64,000 nt of DNA from Chthonomonas calidirosea (GTDB taxonomy: Bacteria; Armatimonadota; Fimbriimonadia; Fimbriimonadales; Fimbriimonadaceae). The notes beneath the pieces are model-generated. The model made no database searches. It was not told the origin of the DNA and was given only the letters and a program-made list of their open reading frames with translations. The translations under genes were made by a program, and so were the position numbers. Of this stretch, positions 52,240-60,638 are shown piece after piece. The DNA is taken from assembly GCA_945882415.1 (NCBI GenBank), contig CAMCWC010000002.1, positions 1-64,000 of the forward strand. The letters run 5' to 3'. Position 1 is the stretch's first letter. The number at the start of each line of letters is the position of its first letter.

Positions 52240-53613
52240 TTATCCCTCTGGATACACGTTTCGAATGAGCATCGTGATGGTGGCGCGGAAGTCCTTATCC
52301 TTCTGCATCAACTCGTCAATCTTCTGGTAGCCATGCATCATCGACGTGTGGTCACGATCGCCGAATAGCGAACCGATGTGGTTCCACGAGTCGCCGGTGA
52401 TCCGCCGCGTCATGTACACCGCAACGTGGCGAGCCAAAGCGATTGGAGCCTTCCGAGACGTGCCCTTGATGTCCGGGCTCGGTATGCCGTAGTGCTTGCT
52501 CACCGCTTCTAGAATCTGCGTAAAGCCGGGCTTGGTGAGGCTGGCCTGGTAGTACTTGTCCACCATATCCGAAGCCAGATCAATGTCCAGCGGGATGTTT
52601 TCTAAGCTGGCGAAAGCCGCAATCCGCGTTAGGGCACCTTCCAACACTCGGATGTTGCCGGGCACCGTCTGGGCCAAGAACATCGCAACCTCGTGAGAAA
52701 TCGCGATCTGATCCTGATCTGCTTTTGACTGGATGATCGCGCACCGCGTTTCGGTATCTGGCATCTGGACGTCGGCCACCAATCCGGCCTCAAATCGTGA
52801 CCGAAGTCGGTCGTCCATCGAATACAAGTCGCGCGGTGGTCGGTCAGCGGTGAGCACAATCTGCTTTCCGAACTGCTGCAGGGTGTTGAAGGTATGGAAC
52901 ACCTCTTCCTGCGTTTTGTCCTTGCCCGCGATGAACTGGATATCGTCCACCAGCCACACGCCAGCGGTGCGCTGCGAACGGCGGAACTGCTCGATGCGGT
53001 TGCCTTGCAGGGCATTGACGAAATCTTCCGCAAACTGCTGCGCGCTGATGTACTCGACCAAAAGGTCGGGCCTATTGCGCTTGAGCTCAATCGCAATTGC
53101 GTGGAGCATATGGGTCTTGCCCAAGCCGCTTGGTCCGTAAATGAACAGCGGGTTGTATTTGTCCCCCGGGCTGCTGCCTACGGCTTTCGCACCGGCGACG
53201 GCGAGTCGGTTGCTCTGACCTACAACGAGTCGGTCAAAGGAAAAGCGTGGATTCGGCTCGAAACGCGCCTTTGGCGGCGCTGCAGCGGTGACGGTTGCCA
53301 CGCCAAGCTCAGCGGTCGCCGGGTTCTGGCGACTCATCGGCACCAACTCCAGCCGAACCTCTTCTCCTAACTCGTCTTCAAATGCAATTTTTATATCAGC
53401 GATGTGTCGCTCTCGCACCCACTCATAAACGAACTTCCCGGGAGCGCCGATTTTGAGCACACCCTCGGCAAATTCTAATGGCTGCAGGGGACGGATGAAT
53501 CGGTCCATCCAGGCGGTATTGATCTCTTCAGCGAGTCGATCTTGTACGCGTGACCAGGCTGCCAACAGTGTTTCTGGCGCGTTCCCGGCGGCGTCACTAA
53601 ACAGGTCCTTCAT
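52240..53613 (-). CDS. dnaA: Chromosomal replication initiator protein DnaA
   Basis: A 457-residue initiator. Domain I spans about residues 13-90 and the linker domain II is Ala/Pro-rich. The AAA+ domain has Walker A GPSGLGKTHML, Walker B VWLVDDIQFI, and FEAGLVADVQMPD with the Arg finger region. Domain IV ends with the DNA-binding signature ALARHVAVYMTRRITGDSWNHIGSLFGDRDHTSMMHG (the DHTTV-like DHTSM). dnaN and recF are not adjacent. The upstream intergenic region has repeated TTAAACGG elements but no good DnaA boxes. Confidence 0.97.
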   Translation of the reverse strand: MKDLFSDAAGNAPETLLAAWSRVQDRLAEEINTAWMDRFIRPLQPLEFAEGVLKIGAPGKFVYEWVRERHIADIKIAFEDELGEEVRLELVPMSRQNPATAELGVATVTAAAPPKARFEPNPRFSFDRLVVGQSNRLAVAGAKAVGSSPGDKYNPLFIYGPSGLGKTHMLHAIAIELKRNRPDLLVEYISAQQFAEDFVNALQGNRIEQFRRSQRTAGVWLVDDIQFIAGKDKTQEEVFHTFNTLQQFGKQIVLTADRPPRDLYSMDDRLRSRFEAGLVADVQMPDTETRCAIIQSKADQDQIAISHEVAMFLAQTVPGNIRVLEGALTRIAAFASLENIPLDIDLASDMVDKYYQASLTKPGFTQILEAVSKHYGIPSPDIKGTSRKAPIALARHVAVYMTRRITGDSWNHIGSLFGDRDHTSMMHGYQKIDELMQKDKDFRATITMLIRNVYPEG

Positions 53614-53691
53614 TAGAAAATACGAATGCTGAAAAACTCAGCGAGCGGTCAGTATACACAGCGCTTCCCAACTTCGCAGACTCAAGATTTC

Positions 53692-53824
53692 CCGTTTAAA
53701 GCCGCTGAATTCCGAGCTAAGCTGCCCTCTGTCATTGAGGGCTTCTATGCTGAATTTTTGAATGAATTCCTGCCAGATTCGCTCATTTTCGCAAATCCGT
53801 TTAACACCTGTCTACGTTAAACGG
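53692..53824. repeat. Three TTAAACGG elements in the dnaA-thiN intergenic region
   Basis: CCGTTTAA at 53692-53699 and 53797-53804, and its inverse TTAAACGG at 53817-53824. The last two form an inverted repeat with a 12-base spacer, directly abutting the thiN -10-like element. Candidate regulator binding sites for the divergent dnaA and thiN genes. Confidence 0.5.
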
Positions 53825-53830
53825 TAGAGT
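53825..53830 (+). promoter_or_regulatory. -10-like TAGAGT, leaderless spacing to ATG 53838
   Basis: TAGAGT 7 bases before the thiN ATG, immediately after the inverted repeat at 53797-53824. Confidence 0.5.
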
Positions 53831-53837
53831 CCCTCAG

Positions 53838-54467
53838 ATGCCTTTTTTTCCGCAAGATGGTTGGCCGATAGGTGTCCTTGCCGGGGGTGACCACCCGACT
53901 GAAGCGATGCGCGAGTGGCTGACTCATGCCCCAATCGTGCTTGCAGCCGACGGTGGAGCCAACCGTTGCCACTTGGCCGGCATTGCTCCCGATTGGGTGA
54001 TTGGAGACTTTGATTCCGTGGCACCAGCCGCCCTGGAATTTGCCAAAAACCGACGGCACGTGACCGACCAATCGACAACGGATTGCGACAAATTACTACA
54101 GCTGGCCGGCGAGTTGGGGCTCACCCGAATCGCCTTGATGTGCAGTGAGGGTGACCGACCAGACCACACATTGGCAACCTTCCACTCCGCTCTGCGAGCC
54201 CCGATCCAAACCCGATTCATCCTCCGATCGGGCTGGGCAGAAACGCTCACCGCAGGTCCTTGGAGTGCCAAAATCCCGATCGGAGCTCGATTCAGCATTT
54301 TGCCCCTGACCGCAGCCCGAGTATCCGCAACCGGATTGGAGTGGTCATTCGACATGCAAGCCGTCGATGCCATGGGATTTAGCAGCGTCTCAAACCGGAC
54401 CACATCCGAAACCGTCGAGGTCACAGTCGAATCAGGTGCAGTCATCGTGTTCGTCGGACTAGACTAA
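53838..54467 (+). CDS. thiN: Thiamine diphosphokinase
   Basis: A 209-residue enzyme phosphorylating thiamine to thiamine diphosphate with ATP. Catalytic segments: LAADGGANRC, PDWVIGDFDSV with the catalytic Asps, and DQSTTDCDKLLQLA. The C-terminal beta domain (GARFSILPLTAAR ... TVEVTVESGAVIVFV) forms the thiamine site. Length is normal. It is divergent from dnaA and lies 4 bases before the Rieske oxygenase gene. Confidence 0.9.
   Translation: MPFFPQDGWPIGVLAGGDHPTEAMREWLTHAPIVLAADGGANRCHLAGIAPDWVIGDFDSVAPAALEFAKNRRHVTDQSTTDCDKLLQLAGELGLTRIALMCSEGDRPDHTLATFHSALRAPIQTRFILRSGWAETLTAGPWSAKIPIGARFSILPLTAARVSATGLEWSFDMQAVDAMGFSSVSNRTTSETVEVTVESGAVIVFVGLD
54460..54465 (+). promoter_or_regulatory. 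-10-like TAGACT, leaderless spacing to GTG 54472
   Basis: TAGACT overlaps the thiN stop codon and ends 6 bases before the GTG of the oxygenase gene. Confidence 0.45.
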
Positions 54468-54471
54468 CGCC

Positions 54472-55551
54472 GTGTCAGACGTGATCCACCCACGCATCGA
54501 GGCCGCCCACACGATCCCATCCCGGTTCTTTACCGACCCTGCGGTCCTTGAGCAGGCGAAAGAGAATATCTTTGCGCCGGCGTGGCACTTCATCGGCGAT
54601 GACGAAAAGATCCAGGTCCCTGGCTCGGTTTGGCCGACGACCATCCTCGATGGTTTTCTCGACGAACCAATCGTTCTCACGCGGGACATGAACGACACCG
54701 TCCATTGCCTCTCCAACGTTTGCACTCATCGCGGCATGCTCGTCGCGGAAAATCCGGGCAACGCGCGCTTTCTGCGCTGCCGCTACCACGGACGCCGCTT
54801 TGGACTAGGTGGCGACTTCCAGCATATGCCAGAGTTCGATCAGGTCGAAGGCTTCCCAAGCCCCGCGGACTGCTTACCGAAAGTGCCGTTCGCGAATTGG
54901 GGTCCGTGGCTCTTTGCATCGGTGCAGCCGGCGCTTAGCTTCGAAGCGACCTTCGGCAAAATGATTGAGCGACTGAGTTGGCTACCGGTCAACCAGTTCA
55001 TTTCTGCCCCAGAACGCGGTCGTGACTACCTAATCCAATCGAACTGGGCCCTGTACGTGGACAACTACCTCGAAGGGTTTCATATCCCGTTTGTTCACTC
55101 TGGCCTCAACGACGTGCTGGATTACGAAAGCTACGAAACGGAGACCTTTGAAGGTGGGAATCTCCAAATCGCCGTCGCCAACGATGACGAATTCTGCTTC
55201 GACATCCCCGCCCATGCTGCCGATCATGGGCGACGGATCGCTGCGTACTACTACTGGTTCTTCCCGAACCTGATGCTGAACTTCTACCCGTGGGGGCTGA
55301 GCATCAACGTCGTGAAGCCACTGTCCGTTGACCGCACGAAGGTGAGCTTCATCCCGTACGTTTGGGACGCAAGCAAACTCGGCAGCGGCGCCGGTGCGGC
55401 CCTGGATCGGGTCGAGCGAGAAGATGAGGTCGTTGTGGAAGCCGTGCAGCGAGGGGTTCGGTCTCGCCTCTACGATCGCGGACGCTATTCACCACGCCGC
55501 GAAGCAAACGTTCACCACTTCCACCGCTTGCTAGCGGATCGACTCCAGTAA
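54472..55551 (+). CDS. Rieske-type aromatic-ring-hydroxylating oxygenase, alpha-subunit-like
   Basis: A 359-residue non-heme iron oxygenase. The Rieske [2Fe-2S] ligands are CTHRG (C-x-H) and, 18 residues on, CRYHG (C-x-x-H). The mononuclear iron site is DNYLEGFHIPFVHSGL (2-His) with a downstream Asp. The fold matches choline monooxygenase and phenylpropionate-type alpha subunits; the substrate is unknown. No beta subunit or reductase partner is adjacent. The GTG start is backed by TAGACT. It overlaps the convergent HAD gene by 21 bases. Confidence 0.88.
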   Translation: MSDVIHPRIEAAHTIPSRFFTDPAVLEQAKENIFAPAWHFIGDDEKIQVPGSVWPTTILDGFLDEPIVLTRDMNDTVHCLSNVCTHRGMLVAENPGNARFLRCRYHGRRFGLGGDFQHMPEFDQVEGFPSPADCLPKVPFANWGPWLFASVQPALSFEATFGKMIERLSWLPVNQFISAPERGRDYLIQSNWALYVDNYLEGFHIPFVHSGLNDVLDYESYETETFEGGNLQIAVANDDEFCFDIPAHAADHGRRIAAYYYWFFPNLMLNFYPWGLSINVVKPLSVDRTKVSFIPYVWDASKLGSGAGAALDRVEREDEVVVEAVQRGVRSRLYDRGRYSPRREANVHHFHRLLADRLQ

Positions 55552-56202
55552 AGTCTGGATATCCGACAAACTAGGCGCGCGGTCGCTCTCCCACTCCTTT
55601 GTGGCGTGCGAGAGGTCGAGGTGCTTCGTGAGGTCGTTGGGAAAGGCAATGACGTTCAGTCCCGCATCTCGCGCGGCGGTAATGCCGTTTGCCGAGTCTT
55701 CGAGAGCAAAGGTGCCTTGCGCGCTGACCCCAAGTCTTCGGATCGCCTCCAGATACAGGTCTGGAAACGGCTTTGCGCGAGGAACGTCATCTGCGCAGAC
55801 GACGGTTTCAAAATAGTTCCACAGCCCGAGCCGGCCGAGATGCGTGTCGACCCACCCGTGCTTACTGCTGCTGGCCACCGCGAGCGGAACGACTCCGTGG
55901 GCCTCGGTGATGAGCTCGACAATGCCCGGTCGCGCGATGCGCTGATCAATGATGTCCAGGCGACGACGGTTGGCCCTCCGCTCGATTTCGGCGATGTTGG
56001 ACAACTCGGGTACCGCTTCTTGAAGGAGATCGATCGTGCGTTTGGTGATCTGCTCCGCGCCGCGCCCGACCGCCCAGAGGAAGTACTCCTCTGGAAATGG
56101 GACGCCGTGGGCTTCAAACTCCGGCCGCCAAGCCTCAACTTCGGCGGTCTCGGTATCAAGAATCAGTCCATCGAAGTCGAAAATGAGAGCGGCGAGCGGC
56201 AC
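55531..56202 (-). CDS. HAD-superfamily phosphatase (beta-phosphoglucomutase-like)
   Basis: A 223-residue HAD hydrolase. Motif I is FDFDGLILDTE (nucleophile Asp10 and acid/base Asp12), motif II VASSSK, motif III around KPFPDLY, and motif IV EDSANGITAARDAG. A small helical cap (about 15-85) puts it with the subfamily I phosphatases (phosphoglycolate phosphatase or beta-PGM-like). Substrate unknown. It starts with GTG preceded by TACTTT (6-base gap), back-to-back with the PhyH gene. Confidence 0.88.
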   Translation of the reverse strand: MPLAALIFDFDGLILDTETAEVEAWRPEFEAHGVPFPEEYFLWAVGRGAEQITKRTIDLLQEAVPELSNIAEIERRANRRRLDIIDQRIARPGIVELITEAHGVVPLAVASSSKHGWVDTHLGRLGLWNYFETVVCADDVPRAKPFPDLYLEAIRRLGVSAQGTFALEDSANGITAARDAGLNVIAFPNDLTKHLDLSHATKEWESDRAPSLSDIQTLLESIR

Positions 56203-56208
56203 GGTTAG

Positions 56209-56227
56209 AAAGTACCTGCGCTATCCT
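56209..56227. promoter_or_regulatory. Back-to-back leaderless promoters for the HAD and PhyH genes
   Basis: Minus-strand TACTTT (56209-56214) is 6 bases before the HAD GTG, and plus-strand TATCCT (56222-56227) is 7 bases before the PhyH ATG. The two -10 elements are 7 bases apart, so polymerases cannot occupy both at once. Confidence 0.55.
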
Positions 56228-56234
56228 TGAACAC

Positions 56235-57143
56235 ATGAAGACCGCTCCGACAAAGCTGTTGGCAGGTGGCAACGAAATCGATCAATCGCCGGAGCGATTT
56301 GGCTGGCTGCGAGAAAGCAACGACGCCGTTGGCGACTTCGAAGAGTTACAACGAAGGATGGATGCGGATGGCTATCTGTTCATTCGCGATTTCCACCCAC
56401 GGGTGGAAATCGAAGCCGTCCGAACTGAGATCATGGTCGCCTTCGCTGCCGAGGGACTTCTTGATCCGACTTTCCCAATTGCGGACGGGCGTCACATCCC
56501 AGACCAGAATCCGTACTTCCGCCCGGATCTGGCAAAGAAGAATGAGAAGCTCCTTCAGGTCGTCTACGGCCCGCGAATGATGGCTTTCTATTCCGGCCTC
56601 TTAGGTGCGGAGGCCATGCACTACGACTTCACTTGGTTCCGTGCGATCGGGAAGGGTGGTGGCACGATGCCGCACTGCGACGTGGTTTACATGGGTCGGG
56701 GGACGCACCAGCTCTATACGGCTTGGGTGCCTTATGGCGACATTCCACTTGAAGTCGGCGGCTTGGTCGTTGTCGAGGGGTCTCATCGCTGGTCAGAACT
56801 CGATGCGTATCGCTCGATGGATGTGGATACGGCTTGCAAGAATGTTCCGGGCAAAAGTCAGACCGAAGCAAGCGGCCACGGATTTGGCGTTTATGAACCG
56901 AAAGTCACCGACGTTCTGGAGAAGTTTGACGCTCGGCTTTTAACCTGCGAGGAATATCGGATGGGCGACTTGCTCACCTTCAACGTGCACTTGCTGCACG
57001 GATCTCTCGATAATCAGCAGAACGCGATTCGGATTTCGTCCGACACCCGCTATCAGTTGGCGAGCGAGCCGGTAGATGAACGTTGGATCGGTGAGGAGCC
57101 ACCGGCGCACGGCGGCTCCTCGATCCGAGAATTGATCTGCTGA
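56235..57143 (+). CDS. Phytanoyl-CoA dioxygenase (PhyH)-family 2-oxoglutarate oxygenase
   Basis: A 302-residue Fe(II)/2-oxoglutarate-dependent dioxygenase. The iron facial triad is HCD in GTMPHCDVVYM and the distal His in NVHLLHGSLDNQQ; the 2-oxoglutarate Arg lies in IRISSDTRYQ. The N-terminal DGYLFIRDFHP is typical of PhyH. Such enzymes hydroxylate fatty acyls or modify secondary metabolites and ectoine; the substrate is unknown. It is divergent from the HAD gene and two genes away from a Rieske oxygenase. Confidence 0.88.
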   Translation: MKTAPTKLLAGGNEIDQSPERFGWLRESNDAVGDFEELQRRMDADGYLFIRDFHPRVEIEAVRTEIMVAFAAEGLLDPTFPIADGRHIPDQNPYFRPDLAKKNEKLLQVVYGPRMMAFYSGLLGAEAMHYDFTWFRAIGKGGGTMPHCDVVYMGRGTHQLYTAWVPYGDIPLEVGGLVVVEGSHRWSELDAYRSMDVDTACKNVPGKSQTEASGHGFGVYEPKVTDVLEKFDARLLTCEEYRMGDLLTFNVHLLHGSLDNQQNAIRISSDTRYQLASEPVDERWIGEEPPAHGGSSIRELIC

Positions 57144-57146
57144 TCC

Positions 57147-57704
57147 TTACTTAGGAAGCAAAACGGTGTCGATGACGTGGATCACGCCGTTCGACTGCAT
57201 AACATCGTAGGTCGAGATCGAAGCGGTGTTGCCGCTCTCGTCCGTGATCACAACGTTTGCTGGGCCGTTCATGCTGAGGGTGAGTTCGTTTCCGGCGAGA
57301 GTCTTAACCTTCGCGGAGCCGTTGTTCTTCTTGATGAGGCCCATAACGTCCTTGCTCGTGAAGTTGCCGGCGACGACGTGGTAGGTGAGAACCTTGGTCA
57401 AGGTCGCCTTATTCTCTGGCTTCAGCAACGTGTCGACCGTTCCGGCTGGAAGAGCAGCGAAAGCATTGTTGGTTGGAGCGAAGACCGTGAAAGGTCCCTT
57501 GCTGGCGAGGGCATCAACCAGACCAGCGGCCTTAACGGCAGCAACGAGCGTCGTGTGCTGCTTGGAGTTGACTGCGTTTTCAACGATGTTCTTTGACTTC
57601 GACATCGGTGCTCCACCAACCATTGGATTGGCGTCCATGGTTTGGGCGAAAACGAGTGCCGAAATGGCGAGGGCAGGAATGGCGAGGAGGATTTTCTTGT
57701 TCAT
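57147..57704 (-). CDS. Secreted fasciclin-domain protein
   Basis: A 185-residue protein with a signal peptide (MNKKILLAIPALAISALVFAQ, 1-21) and one FAS1 domain. Its conserved boxes are HTTLVAAVKAAGLVDAL, GPFTVFAPTNNAFAALP (H1), YHVVAGNFTSKDV, and the C-terminal VMQSNGVIHVIDTVLLPK (H2). FAS1 proteins act in adhesion or as extracellular structural modules. The start was set by the signal peptide. It converges on the PhyH gene. Confidence 0.93.
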   Translation of the reverse strand: MNKKILLAIPALAISALVFAQTMDANPMVGGAPMSKSKNIVENAVNSKQHTTLVAAVKAAGLVDALASKGPFTVFAPTNNAFAALPAGTVDTLLKPENKATLTKVLTYHVVAGNFTSKDVMGLIKKNNGSAKVKTLAGNELTLSMNGPANVVITDESGNTASISTYDVMQSNGVIHVIDTVLLPK

Positions 57705-57855
57705 GGTGACCTGTATCGCAATTATTGCGATCTCTACAGCAATATGAACGCCTTCTGTCAAAAATTCGTTCGCAATCTTTTCTAACTTTTCTTTGTTACG
57801 AGCCTTCTAGCTCTTTCCGCAGCATCGAAAATCCGGACATCGGTAAGTCTGCAGG

Positions 57856-57861
57856 TACCCT
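57856..57861 (+). promoter_or_regulatory. -10-like TACCCT, leaderless spacing to ATG 57870
   Basis: TACCCT 8 bases before the RNase J ATG. Confidence 0.5.
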
Positions 57862-57869
57862 GTAGCTCA

Positions 57870-59516
57870 ATGTCCTTAGTTCAAGTCATCCCCCTTGGTG
57901 GAGTCGGCGAGATCGGCAAAAACTGCACCGTCGTTCGCCAAGGAGATGACATCGTTGTCATCGATTGCGGTCTCAGCTTCCCAGATGAAGAGATGTTCGG
58001 TGTTAACATCGTCATCCCCGATTTCACTTATCTCTTCGAAAACTCCTCAAAGATTCGCGGCGTTTTCCTTACCCACGCTCACGAAGACCACGTTGGTAGC
58101 CTCACCTGGCTCCTCGAAAAGGTGAAGGTTCCGGTCTACTGCACCGAATTCACCGCCGCACTCATTCGCTCCAAGCTCGAAGAAAAGCTCGACAAGTCCC
58201 GCATCGACGTTCGAATCTTTAAGCCCGGCGACGTGATTAAAGCGGGCGATATCGAAGTCGAGCCCGTTCGCATCACCCACTCCATTCCCGAAAACTGCGG
58301 AATGGCGGTTCGAACGATCCACGGCATCGTCTTCTTCACCGGCGACTTCAAGTTCGATTTCACTCCGGTTGACGGCAAGCACACCAACATGGCTCGCCTA
58401 TCCGAGATGGGCGCAGAAGGCGTCCTTGCCCTCTTTAGCGACTCCACGAACGTCGATCGTCCAGGCTGGGGACCGAGCGAAAGCACGGTGACCGAAGGTC
58501 TTCGCGCCGTCTTCCAGGAAGCCAAAGGTCGCGTTCTCCTGACTACGTTCGCCAGCAACATTCACCGAATGCAACAGGTGTTCGATGTCGCCGGAGAAAC
58601 CGGCCGCAAGGTCGCCGTCGTCGGTCGCCGGATGGAGCAAAACCTCGAAACTTGCGAGCGACTTGGCTACGTCAAGATTCCGCGCGGAACGAAGATCAAG
58701 CTAGAAGAAATGAGCTTGTATCCAGACGAGCAGCTTGCGGTGCTTACCACCGGAAGCCAAGGCGAGCCGATGAGCGCGCTGGTTCAGATGAGCAAAGGCT
58801 CCTACGGTCGAATGCAGATTCGACCGGGCGACACTCTGATCTACTCCGCCCGACCGATTCCTGGCAACGAAGCATCGATCTGGCGCACGATCAACCGACT
58901 GTTTGACCAAGGATGCAAGGTCGTTTACGAGGCTTCCCTCCCGGTTCACGTTTCTGGTCACGCCTATCAGGAAGAGCTGAAAATGATGCTGAGCCTGACC
59001 CGGCCGTTCTACGTCGCCCCGGTCCACGGCGAAGCCCGCCACCAGTTCGCATACAACAACATTGCGAAAGGCATGGGGATTCCGGAACACCGAATCTTCA
59101 CCATGAAGCCCGGCGTTCCCTTGGAGTTCACCGAAACCAGCGCTCAACTCGGCGACGAAGTCACCCACGGAGAAGTGCTGATTGACAATGCAGGAAACAC
59201 CGGCATCACCGAATCGGTATTGAAGGACCGATACACCATCGCCAACGACGGTGTTGTCATCGTGACTGTCCCGATGGACGTGAAAAAAGGCACGCTCGCT
59301 GCCCCGCCGATGGTCCAAGCCCGCGCGTTTAGCGGAGACGAGAAAGCCCTCGCTCTAGCGCAAGAGGCAGTCCACGATGCAATCAACCAACTCAAGCGCG
59401 AAGACGCCCAGGACATGTTCCGAGTCAAGGCTGACGCGACGGATGTGACGAAGCGCATCCTGGTTAAGCGAGCCGGTGTTCGGCCACTCGTGATCTCGGT
59501 AGTCGTCGAAGTCTAA
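57870..59516 (+). CDS. rnj: Ribonuclease J
   Basis: A 548-residue metallo-beta-lactamase/beta-CASP nuclease with 5'-exo and endonuclease activity in mRNA turnover. Metal motifs: FLTHAHEDHVGSL, SIPENCGMAV, FFTGDFKFDF; beta-CASP motifs TTFASNIHRMQ and VSGHAYQEELKMML; C-terminal domain from about 450. The N-terminus VIPLGGVGEIGKN is diagnostic. RNase J is present where many bacteria rely on RNase E. A TACCCT element is 8 bases upstream. Its end overlaps mntR by 4 bases. Confidence 0.96.
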   Translation: MSLVQVIPLGGVGEIGKNCTVVRQGDDIVVIDCGLSFPDEEMFGVNIVIPDFTYLFENSSKIRGVFLTHAHEDHVGSLTWLLEKVKVPVYCTEFTAALIRSKLEEKLDKSRIDVRIFKPGDVIKAGDIEVEPVRITHSIPENCGMAVRTIHGIVFFTGDFKFDFTPVDGKHTNMARLSEMGAEGVLALFSDSTNVDRPGWGPSESTVTEGLRAVFQEAKGRVLLTTFASNIHRMQQVFDVAGETGRKVAVVGRRMEQNLETCERLGYVKIPRGTKIKLEEMSLYPDEQLAVLTTGSQGEPMSALVQMSKGSYGRMQIRPGDTLIYSARPIPGNEASIWRTINRLFDQGCKVVYEASLPVHVSGHAYQEELKMMLSLTRPFYVAPVHGEARHQFAYNNIAKGMGIPEHRIFTMKPGVPLEFTETSAQLGDEVTHGEVLIDNAGNTGITESVLKDRYTIANDGVVIVTVPMDVKKGTLAAPPMVQARAFSGDEKALALAQEAVHDAINQLKREDAQDMFRVKADATDVTKRILVKRAGVRPLVISVVVEV

Positions 59517-59908
59517 CGACCCAAGAACGCCTGCATCCGGTCCAAAGTCTCCGCGCTGACGTGGTGTTCGATGCCTTCGGCATCGACCTCCGCCGTCGTC
59601 GGAGACACTCCGATGGCAAGCAGAAATGCCAACACCAGCTCGTGCCGGACCTTTGCCTGATCGGCAAGGGTCTGGCCGGCATCGGTAAGGAAGATCGATC
59701 GGTACGGTAACGCGGTCACAAGGCCGTCGCGCTGAAGGCGGCGCACGGTCTTCGAAACCGTAACATGGCTGATGCCGAGACGTCCGGCTAAATCAGTGGC
59801 TCGCGCCTCGCCGGTTTCCCGAATCAGGAGGTCGATGAGTTCAACGTAGTCCTCCGCGCGTTCTCGGCTGTGGTCATCACGCGTGCGCTGAAAGGGATTC
59901 GTCTCCAT
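59513..59908 (-). CDS. mntR: MntR-type (DtxR family) metal-dependent transcriptional regulator
   Basis: A 131-residue repressor with an N-terminal winged helix (YVELIDLLIRETGEARATDLAGRLGISHVTVSKTVRRLQRDGLV) and a DtxR-type metal/dimerisation domain (RHELVLAFLLAIGVSPTTAEVDAEGIEHHVS, with the EGIEHHVS metal ligands). The SH3-like third domain is absent, as in MntR. It would control Mn or Fe uptake; no transporter is in the window. The ATG shares its CATG with an alternative start of ftsE on the other strand. Confidence 0.92.
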   Translation of the reverse strand: METNPFQRTRDDHSRERAEDYVELIDLLIRETGEARATDLAGRLGISHVTVSKTVRRLQRDGLVTALPYRSIFLTDAGQTLADQAKVRHELVLAFLLAIGVSPTTAEVDAEGIEHHVSAETLDRMQAFLGR

Positions 59909-59934
59909 GTTCAATCCGTTCGACAATTATTCGG

Positions 59935-59940
59935 TACCCT
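59935..59940 (+). promoter_or_regulatory. -10-like TACCCT, leaderless spacing to GTG 59949
   Basis: TACCCT 8 bases before the GTG used here as the ftsE start. Confidence 0.45.
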
Positions 59941-59948
59941 ACCCCTTA

Positions 59949-60638
59949 GTGACGGACAGGCCGTACGTTGAGTTCCGGGACGTACACGTAAGCTACCCCG
60001 GTCAAGTCCAAGGATTGGACGGCGTAACTCTGCAAATTGGACGTGGAGAGTTCGTCTTTATCGTCGGTCGTACTGGCGCGGGTAAGAGCACCCTCATCAA
60101 AGTTCTCACCCGAGAGGTGCGACACACCTCGGGCGAGGTCCGGATCGATGGCCAAGAAGTCGGCGATTATAACGATCGGACGGTATTCCGCCTTCGTCGC
60201 CAAATGGGCATCGTCCCGCAAGATTTTGCGTTGCTTCCCAACAAGCGAGTTTGGGAAAACGTCGCCTACGCCATGCGCGCCGTCGGGCACACGAAGCGCG
60301 AAGTGCGGCGAGAAGTGCCCGCAATCCTCGAACAAGTTCAGATCGCGCATCGTGCTGACGCCCTTCCGCACCAACTTTCGGGCGGCGAACAACAGCGCGT
60401 TGCCATCGGTCGCGCGCTGATCAACAAGCCCCCGCTGCTCATTGCCGACGAGCCCACCGGCAATCTCGATCCAGACCACTCAGCCGAAGTTATGGATCTA
60501 CTCGTGAAACTAAACCTGGAGGGCATGACCATTCTCATTGCCAGCCACGACATGCCGGTTGTGGAGCGCTACGGACGGCGCGTCATTCGTCTGGATCACG
60601 GAAAGATCGTGGAGGATTCGCTTGCTCGACCGGATTAG
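59949..60638 (+). CDS. ftsE: Cell division ATP-binding protein FtsE
   Basis: A 229-residue ABC ATPase that pairs with FtsX to control septal murein hydrolases. Walker A GRTGAGKST, Q-loop MGIVPQDF, signature LSGGEQQR, Walker B LLIADEPTGNLD and H-loop SHDM are all present. The GTG at 59949 follows TACCCT at 8 bases and places the start just before PYVEFRDVHVSY, the normal FtsE beginning; an ATG at 59907 would add 14 residues. Its end overlaps ftsX by 17 bases. Confidence 0.93.
   Translation: MTDRPYVEFRDVHVSYPGQVQGLDGVTLQIGRGEFVFIVGRTGAGKSTLIKVLTREVRHTSGEVRIDGQEVGDYNDRTVFRLRRQMGIVPQDFALLPNKRVWENVAYAMRAVGHTKREVRREVPAILEQVQIAHRADALPHQLSGGEQQRVAIGRALINKPPLLIADEPTGNLDPDHSAEVMDLLVKLNLEGMTILIASHDMPVVERYGRRVIRLDHGKIVEDSLARPD

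Noticed and set aside
53614-53837. Replication origin next to dnaA
   Set aside because: No cluster of TTATCCACA-like boxes and no clear AT-rich unwinding region; only one weak GTATACACA. Left as a repeat finding.
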